From NCBI RefSeq assembly GCF_014270065.1, contig NZ_JACNME010000006.1, forward strand, positions 124,001-188,000: a stretch of 64,000 bases of DNA, read 5' to 3'. The stretch comes from Quadrisphaera sp. RL12-1S. Its GTDB lineage: Bacteria; Actinomycetota; Actinomycetes; Actinomycetales; Quadrisphaeraceae. The position numbers and the translations under genes were made by a program. This document shows, in pieces, positions 16,993 through 26,081 of this stretch (its first letter is position 1; each line of letters opens with the position of its first letter). Below the pieces are notes generated by a model that had not been told where the DNA came from, ran no database searches, and was given only the letters and a program-made list of their open reading frames with translations.

Positions 16993-18161
16993 GCACCACC
17001 CTCGTCCGGCTCGCCGGGCACGACGGCCTACCGCTGCTCGTGGTCGGCCCGTCGCTGGGCACCAGCGTCGAGGCGCTGTGGTCGGCGACGGCCGAGCACC
17101 TCGGAGACGCCTTCCACGTGGTGGGCTGGGACCTGCCCGGCCACGGTCGCGACCGCTGGGTGCCGTCAGCCGGGGGGCTGTCGATGGCCGACCTCGCCGC
17201 CGGTGTGCTGACCGCCGTCGACGCCCTCGCCGGACCGGACGCGGCCTTCCACGTGGCCGGGGACTCCGTGGGCGGAGCGGTGTCCCTGCAGCTGGCCCTG
17301 GACGCGCCGGGGCGCGTGCGCTCGGCGGTGCTGCTGTGCACCGGGGCGGTCATCGGCACCCCGGCGTCCTGGGCGGAGCGCGCGGCGGCGGTGCGGGCCT
17401 CCGGCACGCCGTCCCTGGTGTCCTCCTCGGCGCAGCGCTGGTTCGGCCCCGGCTTCGTGGAGCGCGAGCCGGCGCGCAGCTCGGCACTGCTGCACGCGCT
17501 GTCGCAGGCCGACGACGCCGGGTACGCCGCGGTCTGCGGCGCGCTGGCCCGCTTCGACGTGCGGACGCGGCTGGGCGAGGTGGCTGCGCCGGTGCTGGCG
17601 GTGGCCGGCGCCCACGACGTCGCCACCCCGCCGGCGAGCCTGCGCGAGGTGGCCGAGGGCGTGCGGAGCGGGCGCCTCGTCGTCCTCGACGACGTGGCCC
17701 ACCTCGCCCCGGTGGAGGCGCCGGAGCGGGTGGCCGCCCTGGTGCGCGAGCACGCCGCGGGAGCCGAGCGCGGCGCGATGACGGTGGCGCAGGTGCGCGA
17801 CGTGGGGATGGCCGTGCGGCGCGAGGTGCTCGGCGACGCGCACGTCGACAGGGCCACCGCGGCCGCCACGGACCTCACCCGCGAGTTCCAGCAGTTCATC
17901 ACGGAGTACGCCTGGGGCGGCGTCTGGACCCGGCCCGGCCTGGACCGGCGGATGCGCTCGGTGGGCGTGCTCACCGCGCTCATCGCCCGCGGCCACCACG
18001 AGGAGCTGGCGATGCACGTGCGCGCCGCGCGCCGCAACGGTCTGACCGTGGAGGAGATCAAGGAGGTCATCCTCCAGGCGGCGATCTACTGCGGCGTCCC
18101 CGACGCGAACACCGCCTTCCGGATCGCCCAGCAGGTGCTCGCCGACCCCACCCCCTCGTGA
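16989..18161 (+). CDS. pcaL: Fused 3-oxoadipate enol-lactonase/4-carboxymuconolactone decarboxylase
   Basis: 390 residues in two domains. Residues 1 to about 255 are an alpha/beta hydrolase (PcaD) with nucleophile in AGDSVGGA, acid in AGAHDVATPP and His in DVAHLAPVE. Residues from about 264 to 390 are carboxymuconolactone decarboxylase (PcaC), with RGHHEELAMHVRAARRNG. The fusion, called PcaL, is known from Streptomyces and Rhodococcus. It decarboxylates 4-carboxymuconolactone and then hydrolyses the enol-lactone to 3-oxoadipate. The GTG at 16989 overlaps the pcaB stop. The stop codon lies inside a large palindrome that should end the operon. Confidence 0.95.
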   Translation: MSTTLVRLAGHDGLPLLVVGPSLGTSVEALWSATAEHLGDAFHVVGWDLPGHGRDRWVPSAGGLSMADLAAGVLTAVDALAGPDAAFHVAGDSVGGAVSLQLALDAPGRVRSAVLLCTGAVIGTPASWAERAAAVRASGTPSLVSSSAQRWFGPGFVEREPARSSALLHALSQADDAGYAAVCGALARFDVRTRLGEVAAPVLAVAGAHDVATPPASLREVAEGVRSGRLVVLDDVAHLAPVEAPERVAALVREHAAGAERGAMTVAQVRDVGMAVRREVLGDAHVDRATAAATDLTREFQQFITEYAWGGVWTRPGLDRRMRSVGVLTALIARGHHEELAMHVRAARRNGLTVEEIKEVILQAAIYCGVPDANTAFRIAQQVLADPTPS

Positions 18162-18206
18162 TCATGGGCTTCCCGAGCACCGGTGTTCGGGAAGTCCATG
18201 ATCACG
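18157..18206. terminator. Large palindrome ending pcaHGBL
   Basis: Arms 18157-18176 and 18187-18206 pair over 20 bases with a single G-T wobble. The 10-base middle is itself self-complementary (CACCGGTG), so nearly all 50 bases form one dyad. It contains the pcaL stop codon. A near-identical half copy sits at the end of pobA. Confidence 0.75.
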
Positions 18207-18363
18207 GGCGAGGGTCCGTGCGGCCCTGGCCTCGGACGGACACCGCGTGGCCGGTTCCCGCCGTCGTCGGCCCCTCCTGCTGCCAGGTGCGGCCAGCACG
18301 GGCGATGCTCGGGGCGTCCGACGGCGGTGAGGCGCGCGAGGGTGCGCGCGGTGGAGGCGTCCA

Positions 18364-20160
18364 GTGGCTGTGTTCAACGACGGGATCGCCGCCACGGCGC
18401 TCCCGACCGGGTCCCGGGTGGAGACCGACGTGCTGGTGGTGGGCTCCGGCCCGGCGGGGGCCTCGACGGCGCTCGCGCTGGCCACCTACGGGATCCCGAC
18501 GACGCTCATCACCAAGTACCGGTGGACGGCCAACACCCCCCGCGCGCACATCACCAACCAGCGCGCCATGGAGTTCTTCCGCGACATGGGCCTGGAGGAG
18601 CAGGTCAAGGCGGTCTCCACGCCGCACCACCTCATCGGCGACACGGTGTTCTGCTCCTCGATCGCCGGGGAGGAGTTCGGGCGCATCCTCGCCTGGGGCA
18701 CCAGCCCCGAGCGCGAAGGCGACTACGTCAGGGCCTCCCCCACCATGAACTGCGACGTGCCGCAGAACTACCTCGAGCCAGTCCTCGTCAGCGGCGCGGC
18801 CCAGCGCGGTGCGCAGGTCCGTTTCTCCACCGAGTACCTCTCCCACGTCCAGGACGCCGACGACGTGACCACCACGGTCCGCGACCGGGTCACCGGGGCC
18901 GTGCACGAGGTCCGCTCCCGCTACCTGGTCGGTGCGGACGGCGCCCGCTCGAAGGTCGCCGAGGACCTGCAGCTGCCGATGGAGGGCCGGATGGACATCG
19001 CCGGCTCCATGAACATCACCTTCACCGCCGACCTCGCGCGCCTGGTCGGCCACCGCCCGTCGGTCCTGTACTGGGTGGTGCAGCCGGGCGCGAACGTCGG
19101 CGGCATCGGCGCCGGGCTCGTCCGCATGGTCAGGCCCTGGAACGAGTGGCTGGTGGTGTGGGGCTACGACATCTCCCAGCCGCCACCCCAGGTCGACGAG
19201 GCCGCCGCGCTGGAGATCGTCCAGTCGCTGCTGGGCACCACCGACATCGACATCACGATCACCGGCACGTCCCTGTGGGGCAACAACGAGCGGTACGCCA
19301 CCCAGCTGCAGCGCGGCCGGGTGTTCTGCGCCGGCGACGCCGTGCACCGCCACCCGCCGTCCAACGGGCTGGGCTCCAACACCTCGGTGCAGGACGCCTA
19401 CAACCTCGCCTGGAAGCTCGCCGCGGTGCTGCGCGGCCAGGCCGGCGAGTCACTGCTGGACTCCTACACCGCCGAGCGCGCCCCGGTGGCGAGGCAGGTC
19501 GTGCTCCGCGCCAACCAGTCGAGCCGCGAGTTCGGCGGGTTCTTCGACGCCCTCGGCGTGACCAGCGCCGCCGACGAGGCGGGCATGGTGGCCGCCATCG
19601 AGGAGCGCAAGGCCGCCACTCCCGAGGGGCGCGCCAAGCGCGAGGCGCTGAAGAAGGCCATGGAGCTCAAGCACTACGAGTTCAACGCGCACGGGGTGGA
19701 GCTGGGGCAGCACTACTCGTCCGGGGCCGTCGTCAGCGACGGGACGGCGCTGCCCGCGCCCACCCGCGACCCCGAGCTGTACTTCACCCCCTCGACCGTC
19801 CCCGGCTCCCCGCTCCCCCACGCCTGGGTCGGGGACAGCGCCACCAAGGTCTCCACGCTCGACCTCGCGCCGAGCACCGGCTTCACGGTGTTCACCGGCA
19901 TCGCCGGCCAGGCGTGGGCCGACGCGGCGGTGCAGGTCGGGGCGGTTCTCGGCGTCCCGCTGCGCGCCGTGGTCGTCGGGCCGGGGCAGGCGGTCACCGA
20001 CCTCTACGACGACTGGGCCCGGCTGCGGGAGGTCGACGAGGACGGCGTCCTGCTCGTCCGGCCCGACAAGGTCATCGCCTGGCGGTCGCACCGGCTCGTC
20101 GCGGACCCGGCCTCTGCACTGGAGGGCGTGCTGCGCCAGGTGCTGGGGCGCGACGCGTGA
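18364..20160 (+). CDS. rolH: FAD-dependent phenol/resorcinol hydroxylase
   Basis: 598 residues, as in TfdB/PheA-type flavin hydroxylases. It shows VGSGPAGAS near residues 26-34, GADGARS, and the second FAD motif CAGDAVHRHPPSNGLGSN; the C-terminal 150 residues fit the thioredoxin-like dimer domain. The gene order, hydroxylase - maleylacetate reductase - hydroxyquinol dioxygenase, is that of the Corynebacterium glutamicum rolHMD resorcinol operon, so resorcinol to hydroxyquinol is the likely reaction. The GTG at 18364 has GGAGG 6 bases upstream. Other phenols are possible substrates. Confidence 0.8.
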   Translation: MAVFNDGIAATALPTGSRVETDVLVVGSGPAGASTALALATYGIPTTLITKYRWTANTPRAHITNQRAMEFFRDMGLEEQVKAVSTPHHLIGDTVFCSSIAGEEFGRILAWGTSPEREGDYVRASPTMNCDVPQNYLEPVLVSGAAQRGAQVRFSTEYLSHVQDADDVTTTVRDRVTGAVHEVRSRYLVGADGARSKVAEDLQLPMEGRMDIAGSMNITFTADLARLVGHRPSVLYWVVQPGANVGGIGAGLVRMVRPWNEWLVVWGYDISQPPPQVDEAAALEIVQSLLGTTDIDITITGTSLWGNNERYATQLQRGRVFCAGDAVHRHPPSNGLGSNTSVQDAYNLAWKLAAVLRGQAGESLLDSYTAERAPVARQVVLRANQSSREFGGFFDALGVTSAADEAGMVAAIEERKAATPEGRAKREALKKAMELKHYEFNAHGVELGQHYSSGAVVSDGTALPAPTRDPELYFTPSTVPGSPLPHAWVGDSATKVSTLDLAPSTGFTVFTGIAGQAWADAAVQVGAVLGVPLRAVVVGPGQAVTDLYDDWARLREVDEDGVLLVRPDKVIAWRSHRLVADPASALEGVLRQVLGRDA

Positions 20161-21278
20161 GCGGGTCCGAGCAGCGCCTCACGTCCTTCGACCACACCTC
20201 CCTGGGGCAGCGGGTGCTCTTCGGCTCCCACGCCGCTGTCGCGAACACCGCCCGGGCCGTGGCGGACCTGGGCGCCGAGCGCGTGCTGCTCGTCGCGGGG
20301 CGGTCGTCGGCGCAGGCCGCGCGCGACGTGGCTGGGGCGCTGCCCGTGGTCGCGACCATCGACGAGGTGGCCCAGCACGTGCCCGCTGAGCGCGCCGAGG
20401 CCGCCGTCGCGATGGCGCAGAGCAGCGGCGCCGACCTCGTGCTGACCATCGGCGGTGGCTCCGCGACCGGTCTGGGCAAGGCGGTCGCCCTGCGGACCGC
20501 GCTGCCCCTGGTGGCGGTGCCCACCACGTTCGCCGGGTCGGAGGCCACCGACGTGTGGGGCCTCACCACGGACGGGGTCAAGCAGACCGGCTCGGACCCG
20601 CGCGTGCTGCCCCGAGCGGTGGTGTACGACGCGGCGCTGACCCTCGGGCTGGCCCCCCGCTCCGTGGCGGCGTCCACCCTCAACGCGGTGGCCCACGCCG
20701 TCGACGGGCTGTGGGCGCCCCGGGCAGACCCCGTCAACCGCGCGCTCGGCACCGAGGGCCTGAGGGCCCTCGTCCCGGCGCTGCAGCGCCTCGCGCGAGG
20801 ACAGGACGACCTGGCCCTGCGCGAGCAGCTGCTCTACGGCGCCCACCTGACGGCGGTGGCGTTCGCCTCGGCCGGCTCCGGGCTGCACCACAAGATCTGC
20901 CACGTGCTGGGTGGCGCCTTCGGGCTGCCGCACGCGGAGATGCACGCGATCGTGCTGCCGCACGTCACCGCCTTCAACGCCCCCGCCGCCCCCGACGCCG
21001 CGGCCCGTCTCGCGGAGCTCTTCGACGGCGTCCCCGCGGCGGTGGGCCTGCGGCAGCTGCTCGCCGACCTGGGCCTCCCGCAGGCGCTGCGGGAGGTCGG
21101 CCTGGCCGAGGGCGACCTGCGCCGCGCCGCGGAGCTGGTGCTCCCGAGCGTGCCCCCGAGCAACCCCCGCCCCGTCGACGCCGCCGCGCTGGAGTCCCTG
21201 CTGCACGCCGCATGGGCGGGCGACACCGTCACCGCCGTCGTCACCGCCGTCGCCATCGAGGAAGGAACCGCGCCATGA
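20157..21278 (+). CDS. rolM: Maleylacetate reductase
   Basis: 373 residues of the iron-containing alcohol dehydrogenase superfamily, with the nucleotide motif [30 protein letters not shown], and the metal-site region [12 protein letters not shown] with downstream [13 protein letters not shown]. These are hallmarks of maleylacetate reductases, which reduce maleylacetate to 3-oxoadipate with NAD(P)H. It is coupled by a GTGA overlap to the hydroxylase and by an ATGA overlap to the dioxygenase. The product feeds PcaIJ/PcaF encoded at 24.2-26.7 kb. Confidence 0.92.
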   Translation: MSGSEQRLTSFDHTSLGQRVLFGSHAAVANTARAVADLGAERVLLVAGRSSAQAARDVAGALPVVATIDEVAQHVPAERAEAAVAMAQSSGADLVLTIGGGSATGLGKAVALRTALPLVAVPTTFAGSEATDVWGLTTDGVKQTGSDPRVLPRAVVYDAALTLGLAPRSVAASTLNAVAHAVDGLWAPRADPVNRALGTEGLRALVPALQRLARGQDDLALREQLLYGAHLTAVAFASAGSGLHHKICHVLGGAFGLPHAEMHAIVLPHVTAFNAPAAPDAAARLAELFDGVPAAVGLRQLLADLGLPQALREVGLAEGDLRRAAELVLPSVPPSNPRPVDAAALESLLHAAWAGDTVTAVVTAVAIEEGTAP

Positions 21279-22162
21279 GCCCGTCAGAGGTGTCGGCCGA
21301 GCAGCGGGCGCGCGAGGAGGAGCTGGTCGAGCTCGTCGTCGCCTCCTTCGACGGCGCCCCCGACGAGCGCCTGCGCCACCTGCTCCAGGCGCTGGTGCGC
21401 CACCTGCACGCCTACGTGCGCGAGGTGCGGCTCACCGAGGCGGAGTGGGGCGCTGCGATCGCCTTCCTCACGCGGGTGGGCCACACGACCAGCGAGAACC
21501 GCCAGGAGTTCGTGCTGCTCAGCGACGTGCTGGGCCTGTCGATGCAGACGGTGGCCGTCAACAACGAGGCCTACCGCAACGCCACCGAGGCGACGGTCTT
21601 CGGGCCCTTCTTCGTCGACGAGGCCCCGCAGGTGGAGGCCGGCGGCGACATCGCCGCCGGGGCTCCCGGGGAGCCCGCCTGGGTGGAGGGCACCGTGCGC
21701 GACGTCGACGGCAACCCGCTGCCCGGTGCGCGCATCGAGGTGTGGGAGGCCGACGAGGAGGGCCTCTACGACGTCCAGCACGACGACGGCCGCACCTACG
21801 GCCGCGGGCGGCTGGTGGCCGACGACGACGGCGGGTACCGCTTCTGGGGCCTGTTCCCGACGCCGTACCCGATCCCTGACGACGGGCCGGTGGGCGACCT
21901 GCTGGCTCGGACGGGCCGCTCGCCGCTGCGGGCGTCGCACCTGCACTTCATGGTGTCCGCGCCGGGCTGCCGCACCCTGGTGACGCACATCTTCGTGCGC
22001 GGTGACGAGCTGCTCGATCGCGACTCGGTGTTCGGGGTCAAGGAGTCGCTGGTCCACGACTGGGAGCACCACCCCGCCGGCACCCCCACCCCCGACGGAC
22101 GCGACCTCGGCGGCCGGGGCTGGGCGAGCACGCGGTTCGACGTCGTCCTCGCCCCCGCCTGA
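21275..22162 (+). CDS. rolD: Hydroxyquinol 1,2-dioxygenase
   Basis: 295 residues of the intradiol dioxygenase family. The N-terminal helical dimer domain (residues 1 to about 105) is followed by the catalytic barrel. Fe(III) ligands are Tyr165 (GLYDVQH), Tyr198 ([10 protein letters not shown]), His222 and His224 (SHLHF), at spacings identical to the characterised hydroxyquinol enzymes. It opens hydroxyquinol (1,2,4-trihydroxybenzene) to maleylacetate. Last enzyme gene of the rol operon; an AraC regulator gene follows after 76 bases. Confidence 0.93.
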   Translation: MSPSEVSAEQRAREEELVELVVASFDGAPDERLRHLLQALVRHLHAYVREVRLTEAEWGAAIAFLTRVGHTTSENRQEFVLLSDVLGLSMQTVAVNNEAYRNATEATVFGPFFVDEAPQVEAGGDIAAGAPGEPAWVEGTVRDVDGNPLPGARIEVWEADEEGLYDVQHDDGRTYGRGRLVADDDGGYRFWGLFPTPYPIPDDGPVGDLLARTGRSPLRASHLHFMVSAPGCRTLVTHIFVRGDELLDRDSVFGVKESLVHDWEHHPAGTPTPDGRDLGGRGWASTRFDVVLAPA

Positions 22163-22238
22163 CCGGCGGGGTACGGTTCCGCCCTCCGGCGACGGCGGTG
22201 CCGTCGCCCCGGGCGACGCGACGAGGCGGTGCTGGCGG

Positions 22239-23174
22239 GTGCTGGTCGAGGGCTACCGGACCTTCTCCACCGTCGGGCTGCCCCAGGAGCAGCGGGTCGC
22301 CCGGTGGGAGGAGCACAACGCCAGCGCCCTGATCGACCTGCGGGCCAGGACGCTGGACGGCACGGCGCTGGAGGGGCGCGAGGTGGTGCTCGACCTGGGC
22401 GGCGTCCACCTCGCCGACGTCGCCGCCAGCGCGCACGTGGTGGAGCGCTCCGCGCAGCAGATCGCCTCCAGCGGCGTGGACGGCGTCGCCCTCTACTTCG
22501 CGCTGCGCGGGGAGTCGTTCTTCTACCACTCCGGCGGGGTGCAGCTGCAGCGTCCGGGGACCCTGCTCGTCTGCGACGTCAGCCGGCCGTTCATGCGGGG
22601 CTTCGCCCGCGGCCTGGAGGAGCTCGTGGTGCGCGTGCCGCGCACCACCTACGAGCAGGTGGTGGGCCGGCCGCTGCCGACCGAGCCCCTGGTGCTCGGC
22701 TTCGACGACGTCCCCGGGAGCGCGCACGCCGCGGCGCTGGCGCGGCTGGTGCGCGCCACCCTCGCGCACCCCGGCCCGGACGAGCGCGCCGCGGCGCAGC
22801 AGCAGCTCGGCCAGCTGGTGCGCGCGGTCCTGCACGGGTCCACCACGAGCGAGGACCACCGCCGGGCGGCGCTGGCCCACATCGACCGCCACCTCACCGA
22901 CCACGACCTGTCCGTCGGGGCCGTCGCCCGCGCCGTCGGCCTCAGCGAGCGCCACCTGACCCGCGTCTTCCGCGAGACGGGTGCGGGTGTCGCCCGGACC
23001 GTGCTCGACCGACGCCTCGAGCTGGCCCACCGGCTCCTGTCGGCCCCCGCCCACCCCGCCGTGGCCGCCGTCGCCGCGCGCTGCGGGTTCGTCTCGGCGT
23101 CCCACTTCGCCCGGGTCTTCCGCGAGCGCTACGGGTGCACGCCGGCCGAGGTGCGCGCGAGCAGCGGCTCCTGA
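22239..23174 (+). CDS. AraC-family regulator, probably of rolHMD
   Basis: 311 residues. The N-terminal 180 residues are an AraC-binding-like sensor domain (VALYFALRGESFFYHSG), and the C-terminal 100 hold two helix-turn-helix units (LSVGAVARAVGLSERHLTRVF and VAAVAARCGFVSASHFARVFRERYG, here quoted in part). GTG 22239 is the first start that gives a normal family N-terminus; the ribosome site is weak. It may be cotranscribed with rolHMD. In Corynebacterium the equivalent operon is controlled by a TetR protein (RolR), so a different regulator class is used here. Target is inferred from position. Confidence 0.8.
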   Translation: MLVEGYRTFSTVGLPQEQRVARWEEHNASALIDLRARTLDGTALEGREVVLDLGGVHLADVAASAHVVERSAQQIASSGVDGVALYFALRGESFFYHSGGVQLQRPGTLLVCDVSRPFMRGFARGLEELVVRVPRTTYEQVVGRPLPTEPLVLGFDDVPGSAHAAALARLVRATLAHPGPDERAAAQQQLGQLVRAVLHGSTTSEDHRRAALAHIDRHLTDHDLSVGAVARAVGLSERHLTRVFRETGAGVARTVLDRRLELAHRLLSAPAHPAVAAVAARCGFVSASHFARVFRERYGCTPAEVRASSGS

Positions 23175-23205
23175 GCACACCCGTCCGGTCGGCAGGCGGT
23201 GGCGG

Positions 23206-24102
23206 TCAGGGGGCGGTGGCGGCGCTGATCACGGCGGCGACGCGCCGCACCGCGGGAGCCGGGTCGAGCCGGTGGGCCAGGGCGAGCGGCACCTGCACCG
23301 GGTCGCCGCCGAGCGGGCGGTAGACCACGCCGTCCAGGCGGAGCGCGCGCACGGCGTCCGGCACCAGCCCGAAGCCGAGCCCGGCGGCCACCAGCGCCAC
23401 GAGCGTGCCGGTCTCCCCGACCTCGATGACCTCGGGCTCGACGCCGGCCGCCCGGCAGGCGTCGAGCACCAGCGGTTGCAGCATGGACCGGCGGCCCGAG
23501 GGGTGCGCCACGAGCACCTCCCCAGCGAGGTCGGCCAGCGCCACGGCGTCCCGCCCGGCCAGCCGGTGTCCCGTGGGCAGGGCCACGACGAGCGGTTCGC
23601 GGCGCAGCTCCTCCACCACGAGCCCTGCGGGCGGCGGCCCGGAGGGCCTCAGGACGGCGAGGTCGAGGTCGTCCGCAGCGACGGCGTCGAGCAGCGCCGG
23701 GGCGAGGAGCTCCCCGCGCAGCTCCAGCTCCACGCCGGGCAGCTCCTCGCGCACCCGGCGGGCGACGCTGGGCAGCAGGGCGTAGGTGGCCGTCCCGACG
23801 AAGCCGATCCGCACGCGTCCCGCGCGGCCGGCGGCCACGAGCGCGAGGTCGGCGGTGGTCCTGTCGAGGTCGGCCAGCAGCTGCAGCGCCCGCTCGCGCA
23901 GCAGCCGCCCCGCGTCGGTGAGCTCCACCCGCCGCGTGGACCGATCGAGCAGCCGTGCGCCGACCTGCTGCTCCAGCGACTTCAGCTGCTGCGACAGCGC
24001 CGGCTGCGCGACGTGCAGCCGCGCGGCGGCGCGGCCGAAGTGCTGCTCCTCGGCGAGGACGACGAACGAGCGCAGCAGCCGGGTCTCCACCACCCCATTC
24101 AT
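23206..24102 (-). CDS. LysR-family regulator of pcaFIJ
   Basis: 298 residues. N-terminal LysR helix-turn-helix (LRSFVVLAEEQHFGRAAARL, then VAQPALSQQLKSLEQQVG) and a two-lobed effector-binding domain. It is divergent from pcaF with a 69-base gap, the classic LysR arrangement, and an ATGC-N7-GCAT dyad overlaps its own start. It probably activates pcaFIJ in response to 3-oxoadipate or another pathway intermediate and represses itself. The effector is not readable from sequence. Confidence 0.86.
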   Translation of the reverse strand: MNGVVETRLLRSFVVLAEEQHFGRAAARLHVAQPALSQQLKSLEQQVGARLLDRSTRRVELTDAGRLLRERALQLLADLDRTTADLALVAAGRAGRVRIGFVGTATYALLPSVARRVREELPGVELELRGELLAPALLDAVAADDLDLAVLRPSGPPPAGLVVEELRREPLVVALPTGHRLAGRDAVALADLAGEVLVAHPSGRRSMLQPLVLDACRAAGVEPEVIEVGETGTLVALVAAGLGFGLVPDAVRALRLDGVVYRPLGGDPVQVPLALAHRLDPAPAVRRVAAVISAATAP

Positions 24103-24115
24103 GCACAGCACGCAT
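24101..24115. promoter_or_regulatory. LysR-type T-N11-A site
   Basis: ATGC-ACAGCAC-GCAT, a dyad of the T-N11-A form bound by LysR regulators, at the start codon of the lysR gene and 57 bases before pcaF. The position fits autorepression plus activation of the divergent operon. Confidence 0.45.
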
Positions 24116-24171
24116 AGGTGGGCCGAGAAACCGTCTTGGACGTCGATCGATCGGCGGCCTAGCGTCGGCCC

Positions 24172-25371
24172 ATGCCCTCGGCCCACCTCTACGCCAGCGC
24201 ACGCACGCCGTTCGGCCGCTTCGGCGGCGCGCTGGCCGGCGCCCGCCCCGACGACCTCGCCGCGACCGCCCTCACCGCGGTGCTCGACAGGGCCCCGGAC
24301 CTCGACCCCGCCCGCATCGACGACGTCGTCTGGGGCTGCGCGAACCAGGCCGGTGAGGACAACCGCAACGTCGGGCGCATGGCCGTGCTGCTCGCCGGGC
24401 TGCCCACCTCGGTCCCCGCGACCACGGTCAACCGGCTGTGCGGCTCCTCCCTCGACGCCGCCGCGCTGGCCTCGCGCAGCATCGAGACGGGCGACGCCGA
24501 CGTCGTCGTCGCCGGTGGGGTCGAGTCGATGTCGCGCGCGCCGTGGGTGCTGCCCAAGCCGGAGCGGGCCTACCCCGCCGGTGACGTGACGGCGGCGTCC
24601 ACGACGCTCGGCTGGCGGCTGGTCAACCCCGCGATGCCGGGTGAGTGGACCGCCTCGCTCGGGGAGTGCAACGAGCAGCTCGCGCAGCGGCTGCAGATCT
24701 CCCGCGAGCGGCAGGACGAGTTCGCCGCACGGTCCCACCAGCTCGCCGCGAAGGCCTGGGCCGACGGGTTCTACGGCGACCTGGTCGTCGACGTCGACGG
24801 CGTGCAGCTGGCCCGCGACGAGTGCGTCCGCGACGGCTCGACCCCGCAGACCCTGGCCAGGCTCAAGCCGTCCTTCCGCAGTCCCGCCGACGGCGGCACC
24901 ATCACGGCGGGCAACGCCAGCCCGCTGACCGACGGGGCGGCCGCGCTGCTCATCGGTTCCGAGGCCGCCGCAGACGTGCTCGGCACCGCGCCCCTGGCCC
25001 GCATCGCCGGCCGCGGCGCACACGCCCTCGACCCGCAGGACTTCGGGCTCGCCCCGATCGAGGCCGCGAACCGGGCCCTCGCCCGCGCGGGCATCGGCTG
25101 GTCCGACGTCGGCGCCGTGGAGCTCAACGAGGCCTTCGCCGTGCAGTCGCTCGCCTGCCTGGACGCGTGGGGCGTCGACCCCGACCTCGTCAACACCCGC
25201 GGCGGCGCCATCGCGCTGGGCCACCCGCTCGGCGCCTCCGGGGCGCGGCTGCTGGGCACGCTCGCGGCGGTGCTGCGCGAGCGCGACGCCCGCTGGGGCG
25301 TGGCCGCGCTGTGCATCGGCGTGGGCCAGGGCCTGGCCGTGGTGCTGGAGAACCAGGAGGCCAGCCGGTGA
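24172..25371 (+). CDS. pcaF: 3-oxoadipyl-CoA thiolase
   Basis: 399 residues. Nucleophile Cys90 is in NRLCGSS, His351 in GHPLG and Cys381 in ALCIGVGQG. The segment GEDNRNVGRMAVLLAGLP is characteristic of 3-oxoadipyl-CoA thiolases, and distinguishes it from the thiolase at 8444. It splits 3-oxoadipyl-CoA into succinyl-CoA and acetyl-CoA. Its stop overlaps the pcaI start as GTGA. Here the order is F-I-J, with a LysR gene divergent. Confidence 0.93.
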   Translation: MPSAHLYASARTPFGRFGGALAGARPDDLAATALTAVLDRAPDLDPARIDDVVWGCANQAGEDNRNVGRMAVLLAGLPTSVPATTVNRLCGSSLDAAALASRSIETGDADVVVAGGVESMSRAPWVLPKPERAYPAGDVTAASTTLGWRLVNPAMPGEWTASLGECNEQLAQRLQISRERQDEFAARSHQLAAKAWADGFYGDLVVDVDGVQLARDECVRDGSTPQTLARLKPSFRSPADGGTITAGNASPLTDGAAALLIGSEAAADVLGTAPLARIAGRGAHALDPQDFGLAPIEAANRALARAGIGWSDVGAVELNEAFAVQSLACLDAWGVDPDLVNTRGGAIALGHPLGASGARLLGTLAAVLRERDARWGVAALCIGVGQGLAVVLENQEASR

Positions 25372-26081
25372 GCCGCACGCAGTTCCACGAGGCCGCCGAC
25401 GCCGCCCTGGCCGCCTCGGGCATCTCCTCCGGCATGACGGTGCTGGTCGGCGGGTTCGGGATGGCGGGCATGCCGGTGGCCCTCGTCGACGCGCTCATCC
25501 GCCACGGCGCCGACGACCTCACCGTGGTGAGCAACAACGCCGGCAACGGTGACACCGGCCTGGCCGCGCTGCTGGCCGCCGGCCGGGTGCGCAAGGTCGT
25601 CTGCTCCTTCCCCCGCCAGCACGACTCCTGGGTCTTCGACGGCCTCTACCGCGCCGGGCGCATCGAGCTGGAGGTGGTGCCGCAGGGGACCCTCGCCGAG
25701 CGGATGCGCGCCGCGGGCGCGGGCATCGGTGCCTTCTTCTGCCCCACCGGCGTGGGCACGCTGCTCGCCGAGGGCAAGGAGACCCGGGTCATCGACGGGC
25801 GCGAGCACGTCCTGGAGACGGCGCTGCGCGGCGACGTCGCGCTCGTCGGCGCGCACCGCTCCGACGGCGTCGGCAACCTCGTCTACCGCAAGACCGCCCG
25901 CAACTTCGGCCCCGTCATGGCGACGGCGGCGGCGGTCACCGTCGTCCAGGTCGACGAGGTGGTGCCCACCGGTGCGCTGGACCCCGAGGCGGTGGTGACT
26001 CCACGGATCTACGTCGACCACGTGGTCGACCTCTCGTCGGGGGCACCAGCGACGACCAACGCGCAGGAGCAGGGACGATGA
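25368..26081 (+). CDS. pcaI: 3-oxoadipate CoA-transferase subunit A
   Basis: 237 residues of CoA-transferase family I subunit A, with VGGFGMAGMP, CSFPRQHDSWVF and [16 protein letters not shown]. The SFPRQ segment is the form found in PcaI rather than SCOT. With PcaJ it charges 3-oxoadipate with CoA from succinyl-CoA. The GTG at 25368 overlaps pcaF and the stop overlaps pcaJ (ATGA). Confidence 0.92.
   Translation: MSRTQFHEAADAALAASGISSGMTVLVGGFGMAGMPVALVDALIRHGADDLTVVSNNAGNGDTGLAALLAAGRVRKVVCSFPRQHDSWVFDGLYRAGRIELEVVPQGTLAERMRAAGAGIGAFFCPTGVGTLLAEGKETRVIDGREHVLETALRGDVALVGAHRSDGVGNLVYRKTARNFGPVMATAAAVTVVQVDEVVPTGALDPEAVVTPRIYVDHVVDLSSGAPATTNAQEQGR

Noticed and set aside
18364-20160. Considered as 2,4-dichlorophenol hydroxylase of a chlorophenol pathway
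   Set aside because: No chlorocatechol dioxygenase, chloromuconate cycloisomerase or dienelactone hydrolase nearby; the partners are hydroxyquinol dioxygenase and maleylacetate reductase in the rolHMD order.
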